Origin: Chloropicon primus
Taxonomy: Eukaryota > Chlorophyta > Chloropicophyceae > Chloropicales > Chloropicaceae
Assembly: GCA_023205875.1 (NCBI GenBank)
Contig: CP060754.1
Coordinates: 1,612,001 to 1,676,000 of the forward strand
Length of the DNA: 64,000 nucleotides
Reading direction: 5' to 3'
Numbering within the stretch: position 1 is the stretch's first letter; the number at the start of each line of letters is the position of its first letter. Of the stretch, positions 1-8,666 are shown one piece after another. The position numbers and the translations under genes are program-made. The notes beneath the pieces were generated by a model. The model was not told the origin of the DNA and ran no database searches. It saw only the letters and a program-made list of their open reading frames with translations.

Positions 1-273
1 GTGCTGTTTTTGATCTGATGTCTGAACACTATAACAAGTGGGAACAATAACTTTGTAACTCGAGATCGATGCTTGAGAAGCATTGGGGCCAGGGCATCGA
101 GGAACCCTCCCGATGAGCTCAGCGCCAACATGCAAAGCAAGCCTTCCGCATTCATCCGTCATCCATTCATCATCATCATCATCATCATCATCGGCGGTTA
201 CCAAAGCAAAGCTCCTTCCCCCAGGGAAACGAGAAGGGGAGCAATTCAAATCAGAGACAGAGAGACAGAGAGA

Positions 274-861
274 ATGGGGGGAAACACGAACGCGAACGCG
301 GAGATGGGAGGGTCCTCGCCGTCCGGTGGAGGGAGGGTGGAGGTCGACGAGGCGAGCGTGGAACGCCTCGGGAACCAGATAAAGGATGTGATGCGCAAGG
401 CCATGAGGGACCTGATCGATGAGGAGGTGTCCAAGGGGGAGTACGACCACGTCCTCCGCCTGTGGAAGGAGGTCCGCGAGAGACTGATGAGGCTTTCTCA
501 GGGGTCGAAGGAGAGGGAAAAGACGAAAGCGGCGATAGACTGCGAGTACGCGGAGGAGCTCGTACGCGGAGGAGCCCTGGACAACACCATCCTTGCGGAC
601 ATGGTGCAGCTCGCCTCAAGGCGGATCGGGGAGCTCGGGGCGGTAGCTTACGAGAGGCAGGTTCTGAACTGGGGGGTAAAGCTTGCGGACGAGCTGCGGT
701 CATACACGGGGCAGGGCAACGGGGAGGGAGAGGCCCCAAGGTCTCCGGCGGAGCTGTTAGCCCACTTCTTCGACGAGTGCGACGTCCTGTTGACGAGGAT
801 AGAGGCCGGGGTCGCGGCCCACCTGCTCTGCCAGGCCCTCCTGTCCGGAATCAGGGCTTGA
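274..861 (+). CDS. Tcp11-like (T-complex protein 11 family) protein, 195 aa
   Basis: The ATG at 274 is chosen because the frame upstream has only a non-ATG entry and a poly-Ile run from a CAT repeat. The protein is mostly helical. A segment around residues 35-75 (RKAMRDLIDEEVSKGEYDHV, then LRLWKEVRERL) and a second around 90-130 (ELVRGGALDNTILADMVQLA) resemble the paired helices of Tcp11 proteins, in which an acidic and a 'GALD'-type helix recur. Tcp11 proteins are linked to sperm or cAMP signalling in animals and are uncharacterised in algae. It is shorter than animal Tcp11 (about 450-500 aa), so it may be a reduced member. The gene converges on the oxidoreductase at 987. The family call is by pattern only. 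Confidence 0.5.
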   Translation: MGGNTNANAEMGGSSPSGGGRVEVDEASVERLGNQIKDVMRKAMRDLIDEEVSKGEYDHVLRLWKEVRERLMRLSQGSKEREKTKAAIDCEYAEELVRGGALDNTILADMVQLASRRIGELGAVAYERQVLNWGVKLADELRSYTGQGNGEGEAPRSPAELLAHFFDECDVLLTRIEAGVAAHLLCQALLSGIRA

Positions 862-986
862 AGGCGGGGATGTAGGAGCTCAAGACTTTTTTTAAAATTT
901 ATTTATTGTATTTCCCTCGACGAGGTGCGCGCGGGCCCACCAAGGGCTGAGAGCGCGAGGCACGAGAGGGTTCAGTTCAACTTGCT

Positions 987-1739
987 TCACTTGGCGAGGA
1001 GGGCGCAGTCTGGCCAAGGGAACCCCACCCTGGTGAGGGTCGCCTCCGCTTGCCTCATCATCTCTTTCGTCCCGACCGTCAAAAACCTCGCTTGTGGGTT
1101 CCCCTTCCAGCTCCCGAAGACGTCTTCCAGAACGCGGGCTTCGACTCGGCCCCTCAAGCACCCCTCCCTGTCTTCCCGGCTCAGTATCCTGGTCACCTTA
1201 AAGGCCTCGTGAGCCGCTTGAAGCTCGGCAATCTCGTCGTGCCAGAACATGTCGGCGTACGTCCGAGCCGCCCACAAGAGGTGGACTTCATGGACACCCT
1301 TCTGCAGCTCGGCCGCGGCAATCGGCAGGGCCTCCGTGATCCCAACGCCGAAGGCCACCAAGCCGACGTGGCTCCCCCCAGGGCGCCGCTCCTTCTTGCC
1401 CTTCGCGAAGACTTCGACCGTTTCGCCAACCTTGACGCTGTCCAAGTACCCGGAGCACTTCCCGCCGGGGTAGACCTTCACAGTGAGGTCGAACTCGCCT
1501 GGTCTCGCGGCGGACATGGAGTAACTCTTCGGCTTGTACCCAGGAATCAAGACCTTGACGACGTCCCCGCGGTCGATTCGGCAGCCCAGCGAGGGCATGG
1601 TCTTGTCCTGCCCGGGGTTCTCGAACGTGAGCGTGTAAACGGGCAGGGTCCACCGCGAGGCCCCTTCCTTGGGAACCTCTCCCGCCACAACGGTGACCTT
1701 CCTGATGAGCTTCGCGGACTCAGTCACCCACTGCTTCAT
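987..1739 (-). CDS. Ferredoxin/cytochrome-b5-reductase-like FAD/NAD(P) oxidoreductase
   Basis: A 250-aa flavin oxidoreductase of the ferredoxin-NADP reductase superfamily. The FAD-binding beta-barrel carries the RxYS-type motif as KSYSMSA (about residue 70), followed by a pyrophosphate-binding stretch (GKCSGYLDSVKVG). The NAD(P)-binding half starts with a glycine-rich loop (LVAFGVGITEALPIA) and ends with a C-terminal strand and helix (FLTVGTKEMM). It probably passes electrons between NAD(P)H and a one-electron carrier; the partner cannot be read from the sequence. The ATG at 1739 is the first in frame. The frame stays open upstream to about 1916 with no ATG, so an upstream exon encoding a targeting peptide is possible. 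It is divergent from the eS4 gene. Confidence 0.75.
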   Translation of the reverse strand: MKQWVTESAKLIRKVTVVAGEVPKEGASRWTLPVYTLTFENPGQDKTMPSLGCRIDRGDVVKVLIPGYKPKSYSMSAARPGEFDLTVKVYPGGKCSGYLDSVKVGETVEVFAKGKKERRPGGSHVGLVAFGVGITEALPIAAAELQKGVHEVHLLWAARTYADMFWHDEIAELQAAHEAFKVTRILSREDREGCLRGRVEARVLEDVFGSWKGNPQARFLTVGTKEMMRQAEATLTRVGFPWPDCALLAK

Positions 1740-2341
1740 CGCGGCCTCCCTCAGCCAGACCAGCCCCTCCCTTAGCCTGTCAATCGTGCTTTCGGAGGAG
1801 GTTTGAGCTCCAATCAATCCCAGCAGCAGCACTGGGGGGGGGGTCAATCCATCAAAACTTCTCGACCACAACCAAGGAGGAAAGAGGACAGACAAAGACT
1901 CGTTTGACCTTGCCAACTCGTTTGACCTTGGTCCCCTTGGTCCCCTTGGTCGCCAAGATAAGAAAAGATCCCAATGTCGACGCCGTTCTTGTCTCTTGGG
2001 TACTCAACCTCCCAATCGTCTTCGAGTTCCCCCGCGCGCAAGCCCCCCCACAGCGCCAATGATCGCTCGGCTTTGAGAGACCTCGAATGGAAGTCCTCGA
2101 AGAGTGTACCCGATGTACACCATTTACTGCATGTGCGCCGCCGGCGGCATTTTTTCGTGTTTCCACAGGATTTTTGTTCCTCAAGACGGGATCAGTACAG
2201 GGGGCCTCGGCAAACGAAGTCGAGGGCTGGAAAAGAGGGCGAGCGATCGAGAGAGAAGGCAGTTCGCGTGAAGGCGTTGGCGAAGCAAAACGAAGGCGAG
2301 AGAACGAGCACTGACTTTAGGAACACGAGACACGAGACAAC
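1740..2341. promoter_or_regulatory. Divergent intergenic region between oxidoreductase and eS4 genes
   Basis: A 602-bp head-to-head spacer. It holds a G/C homopolymer (1834-1842), a short tandem duplication of a 'GTTTGACCTTG' unit and of 'GTCCCCTTG' near 1910-1950, and the open extension of the oxidoreductase frame. It may contain an unplaced 5' exon of the minus-strand gene. No RNA gene or conserved ORF is seen. Confidence 0.4.
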
Positions 2342-3487
2342 ATGGGACGTCGCGGACCAACCAAGCACTTGAAGAGAATCAATGCTCCAAAGCACTGGAT
2401 GCTTGACAAGCTCGGAGGCATCTTCGTAAGTCATTCGTTTCATTTTCTTTTCTTTGGGCTCTTGGTAGGAGCCTCCTCCCTTGGGGGCTTGGTCTTCCTC
2501 GGTCGTGCGTTCGTTGCCCCGCGTTGTCCCTGGAGGAAGAGACTCTTTTGGTCTCCTTCCCTCGGGGGATGCCGTGGAGGGGGCACGAGACACGGCGTCG
2601 CGGACACGACCCCCGTCTCGGGGTTTTGTGTTTTTGCAAGCGACCGGACCTCGCCGTCGCCCCCTCCGCGCCCCCGATGGAGAGTTCGGTCCGCACGAAG
2701 ACCGCAGCGCGTTTCGCGTTCCTTTGTTCTGACCGCTCTTCCCCGTTTGCCTCTTTTTTCTTTCTCTTTTGACAACGACAAACAACAGGCCCCCAAGCCA
2801 TCTCCAGGCCCACACAAGACCAGGGAGTGCCTTCCACTCATCCTGATCTTGCGTAACAGGCTGAAGTACGCCCTTACCGGTCGCGAGGCCAAGGCCATCC
2901 TCATGGAGAGGTTCGTCAAGGTCGACGGAAAGGTTCGCACGGACGTGTGCTACCCAACCGGTTTCATGGACGTCATCTCCCTGGAGAAGTCCGACGAGTA
3001 CTTCCGTATTCTTTACGACAGCAAGGGAAGGATGACCGTGCACCGCATTAGCGCTGAGGAGGCCTCCTACAAGCTCTGCAAGGTCAAGGACATCAAGTTG
3101 GGAGAGAAGGCCATCCCAACCTTGACCACCCACGACGGCAGGACCTTGAGGTACCCTGACCCACTCGTCAAGATCAACGACTCCATCTTGTTCGACATTG
3201 AGTCCGGCAAGATGAAGGACTTCATCAAGTTCGACAACGGAAACGTCGCCATGGTCACCGGAGGCCATAACGCCGGCAGAGTCGGAGTCATCTTGAACAA
3301 GGAGAAGCACAAGGGGTCCAACGATATCGTCCACATCAAGGACGCCGCTGGTAACACCTTCGCCACCAGGGCCCAGAACGTCTTCGTCATCGGAAAGGGC
3401 AACAAGCCTCTTGTTTCCCTCGCCAAGGGCAAGGGTATCAAGCTCACCGTCTTGCAGGAGCAGCAGAAGGCTTATGAAGACGCTTAA
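2342..3487 (+). CDS. RPS4: 40S ribosomal protein eS4 (RPS4)
   Basis: Exons 2342-2425 and 2789-3487 encode 260 aa that align end to end with animal and plant eS4. The N-terminus ([20 protein letters not shown]) is followed by the S4 RNA-binding segment ([17 protein letters not shown]), the central KDGKVRTD-type region and a KOW-like C-terminal part ([14 protein letters not shown]). It is a structural protein of the cytosolic small subunit. The 363-bp intron has a GTAAGT donor and an ACAACAG acceptor and sits after codon 28, just before the conserved [10 protein letters not shown]. Its length is a multiple of three and it has no in-frame stop, so an unspliced transcript would read through with 121 extra residues. 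Confidence 0.97.
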   Translation: MGRRGPTKHLKRINAPKHWMLDKLGGIFVSHSFHFLFFGLLVGASSLGGLVFLGRAFVAPRCPWRKRLFWSPSLGGCRGGGTRHGVADTTPVSGFCVFASDRTSPSPPPRPRWRVRSARRPQRVSRSFVLTALPRLPLFSFSFDNDKQQAPKPSPGPHKTRECLPLILILRNRLKYALTGREAKAILMERFVKVDGKVRTDVCYPTGFMDVISLEKSDEYFRILYDSKGRMTVHRISAEEASYKLCKVKDIKLGEKAIPTLTTHDGRTLRYPDPLVKINDSILFDIESGKMKDFIKFDNGNVAMVTGGHNAGRVGVILNKEKHKGSNDIVHIKDAAGNTFATRAQNVFVIGKGNKPLVSLAKGKGIKLTVLQEQQKAYEDA

Positions 3488-3949
3488 GCAAAAACTAAAA
3501 ACCAATATAAAGAGACACCTCGGTCTCGCGTACATAGTATTATACTAGCCCCTAAATCCCCAGTAGTCCACACAGCAAACCTTGACGCACGACGCTCCCT
3601 CCCCTCTCTCCCTTCATCTCCCTCCCTCTCTCCCTCCCCCCCGGCTGAGTCAGCAGTGGATCTCTTCTTTTTTTGATGACCCAGCGCTCAGACCGCGCGC
3701 GCGCCACGAGGAGACCGAAGACGACGAGGGCGACGAGGGCGACGAGGGCGAGGGCGACGAGGGAAGGAGGTGCGCACCACGCCGCCGCGACGAGACCGCT
3801 CGCGTCGAGGACGAGGGGGAAGGGGAAAGGGAGCGGACTGACCGCGCGAGTCGCGAATTCGTTTCGCATCTCTGAGAGAGCATCTCTCGAGGGGAGTTTT
3901 CGTTTGTTGGCTGTTTGTGGTTGAGGCGCTTGCTTGAGGGCGTCTCGTC
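3488..3949. other. Intergenic: eS4 3' UTR and FTR promoter
   Basis: 462 bp with no gene-like ORF. It contains AT-rich sequence after the eS4 stop, a C/T-rich tract (3595-3650) and an imperfect GACGAGGGC minisatellite at about 3719-3765. The rest is unremarkable. Confidence 0.5.
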
Positions 3950-4728
3950 ATGTCCGGGGGGAGCGTTGGGATGGTGAGGAGGTGTGGGCCGCGTCTGTTG
4001 GGGAGCACGAGCACGAGCGGGAGGAAGGGGGTCGTTCCGGAGAGGAGGGTCCCCTTCCCATTCGTCAGGGCCCCCCTCGTCGTGCTCGCCACGGTGGACA
4101 GCTCCAACTTGGGCTCGAGGTTCGGCAAGCTTGGGCTGGGCTCCGTGTTCGACGACGGCCTGGTCACGCCCGTGCTGGGCGGGGACCAAGTCCCCTCCAA
4201 GCAGGAGGTTTCCGCAAAGCCAGAGGAGTCAAACCCACCAAAGGAGGAGGGGGAGGAGGTCCCGCTGGCGACCCTGGAGCAGATGAGAAAGTTCTCGGAG
4301 AGGTACGCGAAGAACTCCAAAACGTATTTCTGCTCCGACCCCGGGGTGACCGCGGTGGTCATCAAGGGACTGGCCGAGCACAAGGAGGCCTACGGCGCGC
4401 CGTTGTGTCCCTGCAGACACTACGACGACAAGGAGGCCGAGGTCGCTCAGGTAAGTTGTTCGAGTGGTTCGAGTCCACGCCGCCGCACTTACGCACGCAC
4501 GCGCGCGCACACACACACGTGATTTCCGTGCTTCGTTCCTCTGACTCCAATTTGCTTTCGTTTTTGGGACAACAACAGGGGTTCTGGAACTGCCCGTGCG
4601 TCCCCATGAGGGAGAGGAACGAGTGCCACTGCATGCTTTTCTTGACGGAGGACAACCCATTCCGCGCCGAGGACGCGGAGATAGGCCTGCAGGAAATCGT
4701 GGACCTCACGGATAACCCCGGGCACTAG
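3950..4728 (+). CDS. FTRC: Ferredoxin-thioredoxin reductase catalytic (beta) subunit, plastid
   Basis: Exons 3950-4450 and 4579-4728 encode 216 aa. All seven signature cysteines of the [4Fe-4S]/disulfide centre are present: Cys128, the CPC at 153/155, the CPC at 172/174 and the CHC at 183/185. The first 55-60 residues are Arg/Ser/Gly-rich and acid-poor, as expected for a chloroplast transit peptide. The enzyme takes electrons from photosystem-I-reduced ferredoxin and reduces thioredoxins that switch on Calvin-cycle enzymes. The 128-bp intron (GTAAGT to ACAACAG) splits the two CPC motifs after Gln167 and holds ACGC/CA dinucleotide repeats. TGTAA occurs about 60 bp after the stop. Confidence 0.96.
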
Positions 4729-4851
4729 TCGTCGTCGTCGTCGGGTAAATGACGTTGTCTGGCTCTCTCTTTCGGCCTAGAACCTGTGTAACAAGAACAT
4801 GTCAAAGCGACCGCTGGCACCTAGTCTGTAACAAGAACACATTCATTCCAT

Positions 4852-5238
4852 TTATTTTGGCTGCTTCTCGCCTTTCTTCGAACCTCCCTTGGCCTTCTTC
4901 TTGGCTTGCTTCGTCTTCTTCTCCTTGGCAATTTTTGCATTCACTTTTCCTATAGAACAAGGCTTCTTCTTCTTCGCCCCCTTGGCCTTGGCCTCCTCGC
5001 TCGGCCTTCCGCGAGCCCCACCCTTCCCCTTCGCACCGACGCCCTTCGACCCACCACCGCCGTTCCCCGGCTTGGGCTCGGGAATGCCTCTCGCGCTCGG
5101 CCTGGCCTTCCCAGCACCAGTCCCGTCGCTCTCGCTCTCGCTCTCACTCGACGAGGACGTGGAGGAATAGGACGAGGACGTGTCGTCGTCATCCGAGTTT
5201 CCCGTATGAAATCGAAAGTAGTCCACCCTCTTGTACAT
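4852..5238 (-). CDS. Low-complexity Ser/acidic then Lys/Gly-rich protein, 128 aa
   Basis: I do not recognise a family. From the ATG at 5238 the protein opens with a short aromatic segment (MYKRVDYFRFHTG). It continues with an Asp/Ser-rich stretch (about 14-40), a Gly/Pro/Lys-rich middle and a highly basic tail (KIAKEKKTKQAKKKAKGGSK). This suggests a disordered, nucleolar- or nucleic-acid-associated protein. The sequence just upstream (TTGCGTTGCAG before the ATG) looks like a splice acceptor, so a 5' exon or a 5'-UTR intron may exist; the track beyond it is a GA repeat. It is convergent with FTRC and divergent from the gene at 5491. Confidence 0.45.
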   Translation of the reverse strand: MYKRVDYFRFHTGNSDDDDTSSSYSSTSSSSESESESDGTGAGKARPSARGIPEPKPGNGGGGSKGVGAKGKGGARGRPSEEAKAKGAKKKKPCSIGKVNAKIAKEKKTKQAKKKAKGGSKKGEKQPK

Positions 5239-5257
5239 CTCTCCTCCTGCAACGCAA

Positions 5258-5259
<2 letters not shown>

Positions 5260-5294
<35 letters not shown>

Positions 5295-5347
5295 TCCGCT
5301 TCTAGTTTCTCTCCTCCTCGGTCAAGTCTGCAGACCCAAGGGAGACA

Positions 5348-5379
<32 letters not shown>
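5260..5379. repeat. TC repeat and compound (CA)n(GA)n microsatellites
   Basis: Two simple repeats: (TC)n at about 5260-5290 and a compound (CA)n followed by (GA)n at about 5345-5379. They lie between the divergent genes starting at 5238 and 5491. The compound form recurs at several other gene 5' ends in this window. Confidence 0.9.
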
Positions 5380-5490
5380 AGGGGGAGGACGAGAGGAGGG
5401 GAGAGTGGGCGTGGGCGTTGAGGTCACCTTGATCTCTCTTGCTTTTGTCTCGATTCTCTCTGATTTGCTTTGCTCCGGTTTGGTTTGGGG

Positions 5491-6366
5491 ATGATGGGGT
5501 TGGGGATGATGGGGGGTTTGGATAAGGTTGGTGATGTGAGGTTGAAGTGTCCGGGTTCAAGGGACAAAGGACGGGACCGAAGATCTCCTCCTCCTTGCCG
5601 CAAGCCATGTCCAGGGTGGGAGAAGGGAGGGAGGAGGCTGACGAAAGCGAGGGGGACTGCGGGGATACACGTCTTCGAGACGATTCCGTTGTCGCCTCCA
5701 GGGGCCTTTGGGTCCTTTCACGAGGGGCTCTTGCACGGCCTCGAGGTGGAGCGGCTTCAGGAGGGGTTCCTAGGTGCGGTGACGCTTCGCAGCGTGGGAT
5801 CGTTCGAGGCGGAGGCGAATGGGGTAGAGGAGGAGCCTCCGTTTAGCTACGTGAACATTTCCGCGTGGGAGGGGGAGGAGGACCACGAAGTGTTCTTCTC
5901 CACCAAGGAGGACCTTGACTTCGCGTATGAGATGGCTCACGGGCACGAGCAGGTGAGGCACCACATGGTGTCTCCGGGGGAGCCGCGGGGCGGGAAATCG
6001 CCCCTCGAGGCGCTCAAGCGGGGCGAACTTCTCGGGCTGGAAGACTACCTGTTCATCGGATGCGTCTTGGGGGAGCAAGACGCCGGCACGGAGGCCCTCG
6101 AAAGGCACGCCACCTTCAAGTTTGCCTCCGTGTTCGAGAACACGTCGCCGGGCGCGTTCGGGAGGGTTGTGTGGGCCAACCTCGGGGAGCAGGCGCCGAG
6201 CAAGGACTTCGTGGAGGCGTGGAACGACGACGGACGGGGGGAGGGGAACGCCTACAAAGTGTTCTACAGCTTTTCAAAGGACCAGCCGATCGGGATTTCG
6301 GCGGCTTTGCAGGACAAGCGGCGGGCGGACGAGGCCATGGCGGCCGACCAGCCCGCGGAGGCGTGA
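5491..6366 (+). CDS. Putative dimeric alpha/beta-barrel (ABM/Dabb-like) protein
   Basis: 291 aa from the first in-frame ATG. The first 60 residues are Gly/Arg-rich and not conserved-looking, so they may be a targeting peptide or a mis-set start. The remainder looks like two ferredoxin-like modules. Module one runs from IHVFETIPL to FSYVNISAWEG (about 65-130), where a strand-helix-strand ends in a 'FSYVNIxxWE' strand typical of antibiotic-biosynthesis-monooxygenase (ABM) folds. Module two (FKFASVFENT onward, about 210-275) has a similar shape. Such proteins oxidise or bind small ligands; no catalytic residues can be named here. Confidence 0.4.
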   Translation: MMGLGMMGGLDKVGDVRLKCPGSRDKGRDRRSPPPCRKPCPGWEKGGRRLTKARGTAGIHVFETIPLSPPGAFGSFHEGLLHGLEVERLQEGFLGAVTLRSVGSFEAEANGVEEEPPFSYVNISAWEGEEDHEVFFSTKEDLDFAYEMAHGHEQVRHHMVSPGEPRGGKSPLEALKRGELLGLEDYLFIGCVLGEQDAGTEALERHATFKFASVFENTSPGAFGRVVWANLGEQAPSKDFVEAWNDDGRGEGNAYKVFYSFSKDQPIGISAALQDKRRADEAMAADQPAEA

Positions 6367-6475
6367 GTGGAGCGGTAACGACGAGTGTTTTTGGACGCTT
6401 CACGGCGTTTTGATGATGATGCTACATTCTTGGTGTGATACTAGGGGTTTACTTTTTCGCTGAGTCTGCTCGTGC

Positions 6476-7153
6476 TCAGAAGTGGAAGGTCATGGATGGG
6501 CCGAGTGCAGCGCCTTTCCTGGGGCCCAGAATCCTGCAGGCCACGGCCACGACGAGGCCGACGGCGAGCCCGTAGAGAGCGGCCACGGGCCTCTTCCTTT
6601 CGGACGCCTTGCCACCCTCGCTCGCCTTTTCCAGACCCAACAACTTGGTGACCTTGGAGCTGGTCACCTCCCTCGACATGCTCCTGCGCCTCGCCTCCAC
6701 GGCCTGCTTCCCCGTCTCGAACACCGGTGCCACGATGCCTTTCTCCTGGCAGCTCAGCGACAGGCTCCTGATGGTCCGGCAGACCCTCAGCAGGTTTCCG
6801 CCCTCCGTCGTCACGTCGCTCGCGTTGAAGAGCTGAGTGTCTTTGAGGCCCAGAGACCGGCACGTTTTCAAGAAGTATTCAATGTCCAAGACCCCGGCGA
6901 ACCCCTTCCTCTCCCCCGTCAGGTCCTCCACCGAGAAGGGTGCCGCAACCTCCTTCGATTTACCACTCCCAACCACCGCCTTTATCTCCACGGAGAGTGC
7001 CACTCGCTTCAGCACCTTTCCATTGCGAAGCAAGTCCCCCAAGGCCAAGTTGAGATCTGCCAAGTTTTGTTTGGTCAATCCGCCCAGCCACACCAGCGTC
7101 CTCTCCGCGAGGTACTTTTCCTCCACCCTCTTCGCCTTCGACGGGGACGCCAT
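6476..7153 (-). CDS. Calponin-homology-domain protein with C-terminal transmembrane anchor
   Basis: 225 aa from the ATG at 7153. Residues about 15-130 form a single CH domain of the transgelin/calponin type. The hallmarks are the opening helix (RTLVWLGGL), the LRNGKVL segment and the diagnostic tail FLKTCRSLGLKDTQLFNASD followed by LLRVCRTIRSL. Single CH domains bind actin weakly or act as signalling modules. A Lys/Arg-flanked hydrophobic segment near the C-terminus (VAALYGLAVGLVVAVACRIL) would place the protein in a membrane as a tail-anchored type with the CH domain cytosolic. That pairing is uncommon. The 3' neighbour ends at 6366, convergently. Confidence 0.75.
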   Translation of the reverse strand: MASPSKAKRVEEKYLAERTLVWLGGLTKQNLADLNLALGDLLRNGKVLKRVALSVEIKAVVGSGKSKEVAAPFSVEDLTGERKGFAGVLDIEYFLKTCRSLGLKDTQLFNASDVTTEGGNLLRVCRTIRSLSLSCQEKGIVAPVFETGKQAVEARRRSMSREVTSSKVTKLLGLEKASEGGKASERKRPVAALYGLAVGLVVAVACRILGPRKGAALGPSMTFHF

Positions 7154-7198
7154 ACTCTCGGAGCACCAGCCCAGCCCTGTCAAGTCCTTTTCTTCACA

Positions 7199-7246
<48 letters not shown>

Positions 7247-7641
7247 AAGGGTGAGAGGGACAAACAATGGAAGCTTTCTTGCTCTCAACGGACCCCTTGC
7301 CTGGCCCTTGCCCAGGCACCAGCACCCCGCACCCCCGACTCAGCTGTCACACAAAACTCTGCAGAGTTTGTGTCCTCTTGTCCATGGGATGAGGTATATG
7401 GAGAATTAACGTCACTCGCAAGGAGACATTTTTCAAAAATCGAGAGAGAGAGAGAGAGAGAGAGAGAAGGGAAGGGAAGGTGTTTGTGTTTGTGTTTGTG
7501 TTTTGTTTGCAGCGGTGTTGTGTGTCTTGGTGGACGAGAGAGCAGTGGGAGAGGGGAAGGGTGGACCGTGCCGAGGCGTTGGCGTATTGAGATCCGTGAG
7601 GGAGAAGGAGAGAGGGAGGGAGGAGAAGGAGTCGTGTAGTG
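7154..7641. promoter_or_regulatory. Divergent spacer with (CA)n(GA)n and GA microsatellites
   Basis: 488 bp between the CH-domain gene and RPN8. It contains a long compound (CA)n(GA)n at about 7194-7242, a (GA)n at about 7442-7467 and GTTTGT repeats near 7483-7505. It probably serves as a bidirectional promoter and both 5' UTRs. No coding signal was accepted here. Confidence 0.55.
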
Positions 7642-8562
7642 ATGAAGGTACCCGAGCAAGTGATCGTGCACCCCTTGGTGCTCCTGTCGGTGGTGGACAA
7701 CTACAACAGGGTGGCCCAGAACACGAGGAAGAGGGTCGTGGGCGTGCTGCTGGGTGAGGTGAAAAAGGGCGTGGTGCACGTGACGAACTCGTACGCCGTG
7801 CCTTTCGAGGAGGACGAGAACGACGGCGGGATCTGGTTCATGGACTACACGTACCACGAGAATATGTACGCCATGTTCAGGAAGATCAACGCCAGGGAGG
7901 TCGTCGTGGGGTGGTACAGCACGGGGCCGAGGCTCAGGGATGCCGATCTGGAGATAAATCAGCTGATGACCAAGTACTGCAAGCAGCCTCTCCTCGTGAT
8001 CGTGGACGTGAAGCCCAAGGGCGACGGCATCCCGATCAAGGCGTACTGCGCCGTGGACGAGGTCAAGGAGGACGGGACAGAGAGGGCGAAGAAGATATTC
8101 GTCCACATCGCTTCGGAGGTGGGCGCCCACGAGGCAGAGGAGATCGGGGTAGAGCACCTGCTTAGGGACGTGAAGGACGCTACCATATCTACCCTCTCCA
8201 CGGAGGTCTCCAATAGACTCTCCGCGTTGGGGGACTTGGGTAAGTATCTCGAGGACATCAAGTGCTACTTGGGGATGGTGATCGAGGGGAAGCTGCCGAT
8301 CAACCACGAGATCATGTACAACCTGCAGGAGGCCTTCAACCTCATGCCAAACCTGAACGTCGAGGAGGTCGACAAGGCCTTCGCCGTGAAGACGAACGAC
8401 ATGATGATGGCCATGTACATCGCTTCCCTCGTCAGGTCCGTCATAGCGCTGCACAACCTGATCAACAACAAGGAGGGGAGGATGAGCGCGAGCAACGCTG
8501 CGTCTGACGCCAAGCCTAAGCGGACGGAACCCGCAAAGAAGGTCGAGGAGACGAAGGCTTGA
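7642..8562 (+). CDS. RPN8: 26S proteasome regulatory subunit RPN8 (PSMD7)
   Basis: 306 aa. The MPN domain covers about 1-140 ([19 protein letters not shown], then VVGWYSTGP). It has the conserved fold but not the catalytic metal-binding JAMM residues, as expected for RPN8, which is the inactive partner of RPN11 in the lid deubiquitinase dimer. The C-terminal half supplies the helical-bundle region ([20 protein letters not shown]). A charged Lys/Glu tail ends the protein. The ATG at 7642 gives the canonical [12 protein letters not shown] start. TGTAA lies at 8610-8614, about 50 bp after the stop. Confidence 0.97.
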   Translation: MKVPEQVIVHPLVLLSVVDNYNRVAQNTRKRVVGVLLGEVKKGVVHVTNSYAVPFEEDENDGGIWFMDYTYHENMYAMFRKINAREVVVGWYSTGPRLRDADLEINQLMTKYCKQPLLVIVDVKPKGDGIPIKAYCAVDEVKEDGTERAKKIFVHIASEVGAHEAEEIGVEHLLRDVKDATISTLSTEVSNRLSALGDLGKYLEDIKCYLGMVIEGKLPINHEIMYNLQEAFNLMPNLNVEEVDKAFAVKTNDMMMAMYIASLVRSVIALHNLINNKEGRMSASNAASDAKPKRTEPAKKVEETKA

Positions 8563-8666
8563 AAAAAATAAAAATTCTCTCTTTTGTTTTGATATTCTTA
8601 ACTAAAATATGTAACATGCGACCCCAACACAACGAACTCCCCCCGAGCCCGATGCATGCAATGGGC

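Noticed and set aside
73-273. N-terminal extension of the Tcp11-like ORF with a poly-Ile run
   Set aside because: It begins at TTG and the poly-Ile comes from a CAT/ATC repeat; the ATG at 274 is better.
4463-4478. T-loop-like GGTTCGAGTCC in the FTR intron, considered as a tRNA remnant
   Set aside because: No paired acceptor, D or anticodon arms around it; chance match.
6482-7639. 385-codon plus-strand ORF opposite the CH-domain gene
   Set aside because: Antisense shadow running through the CA/GA repeats.
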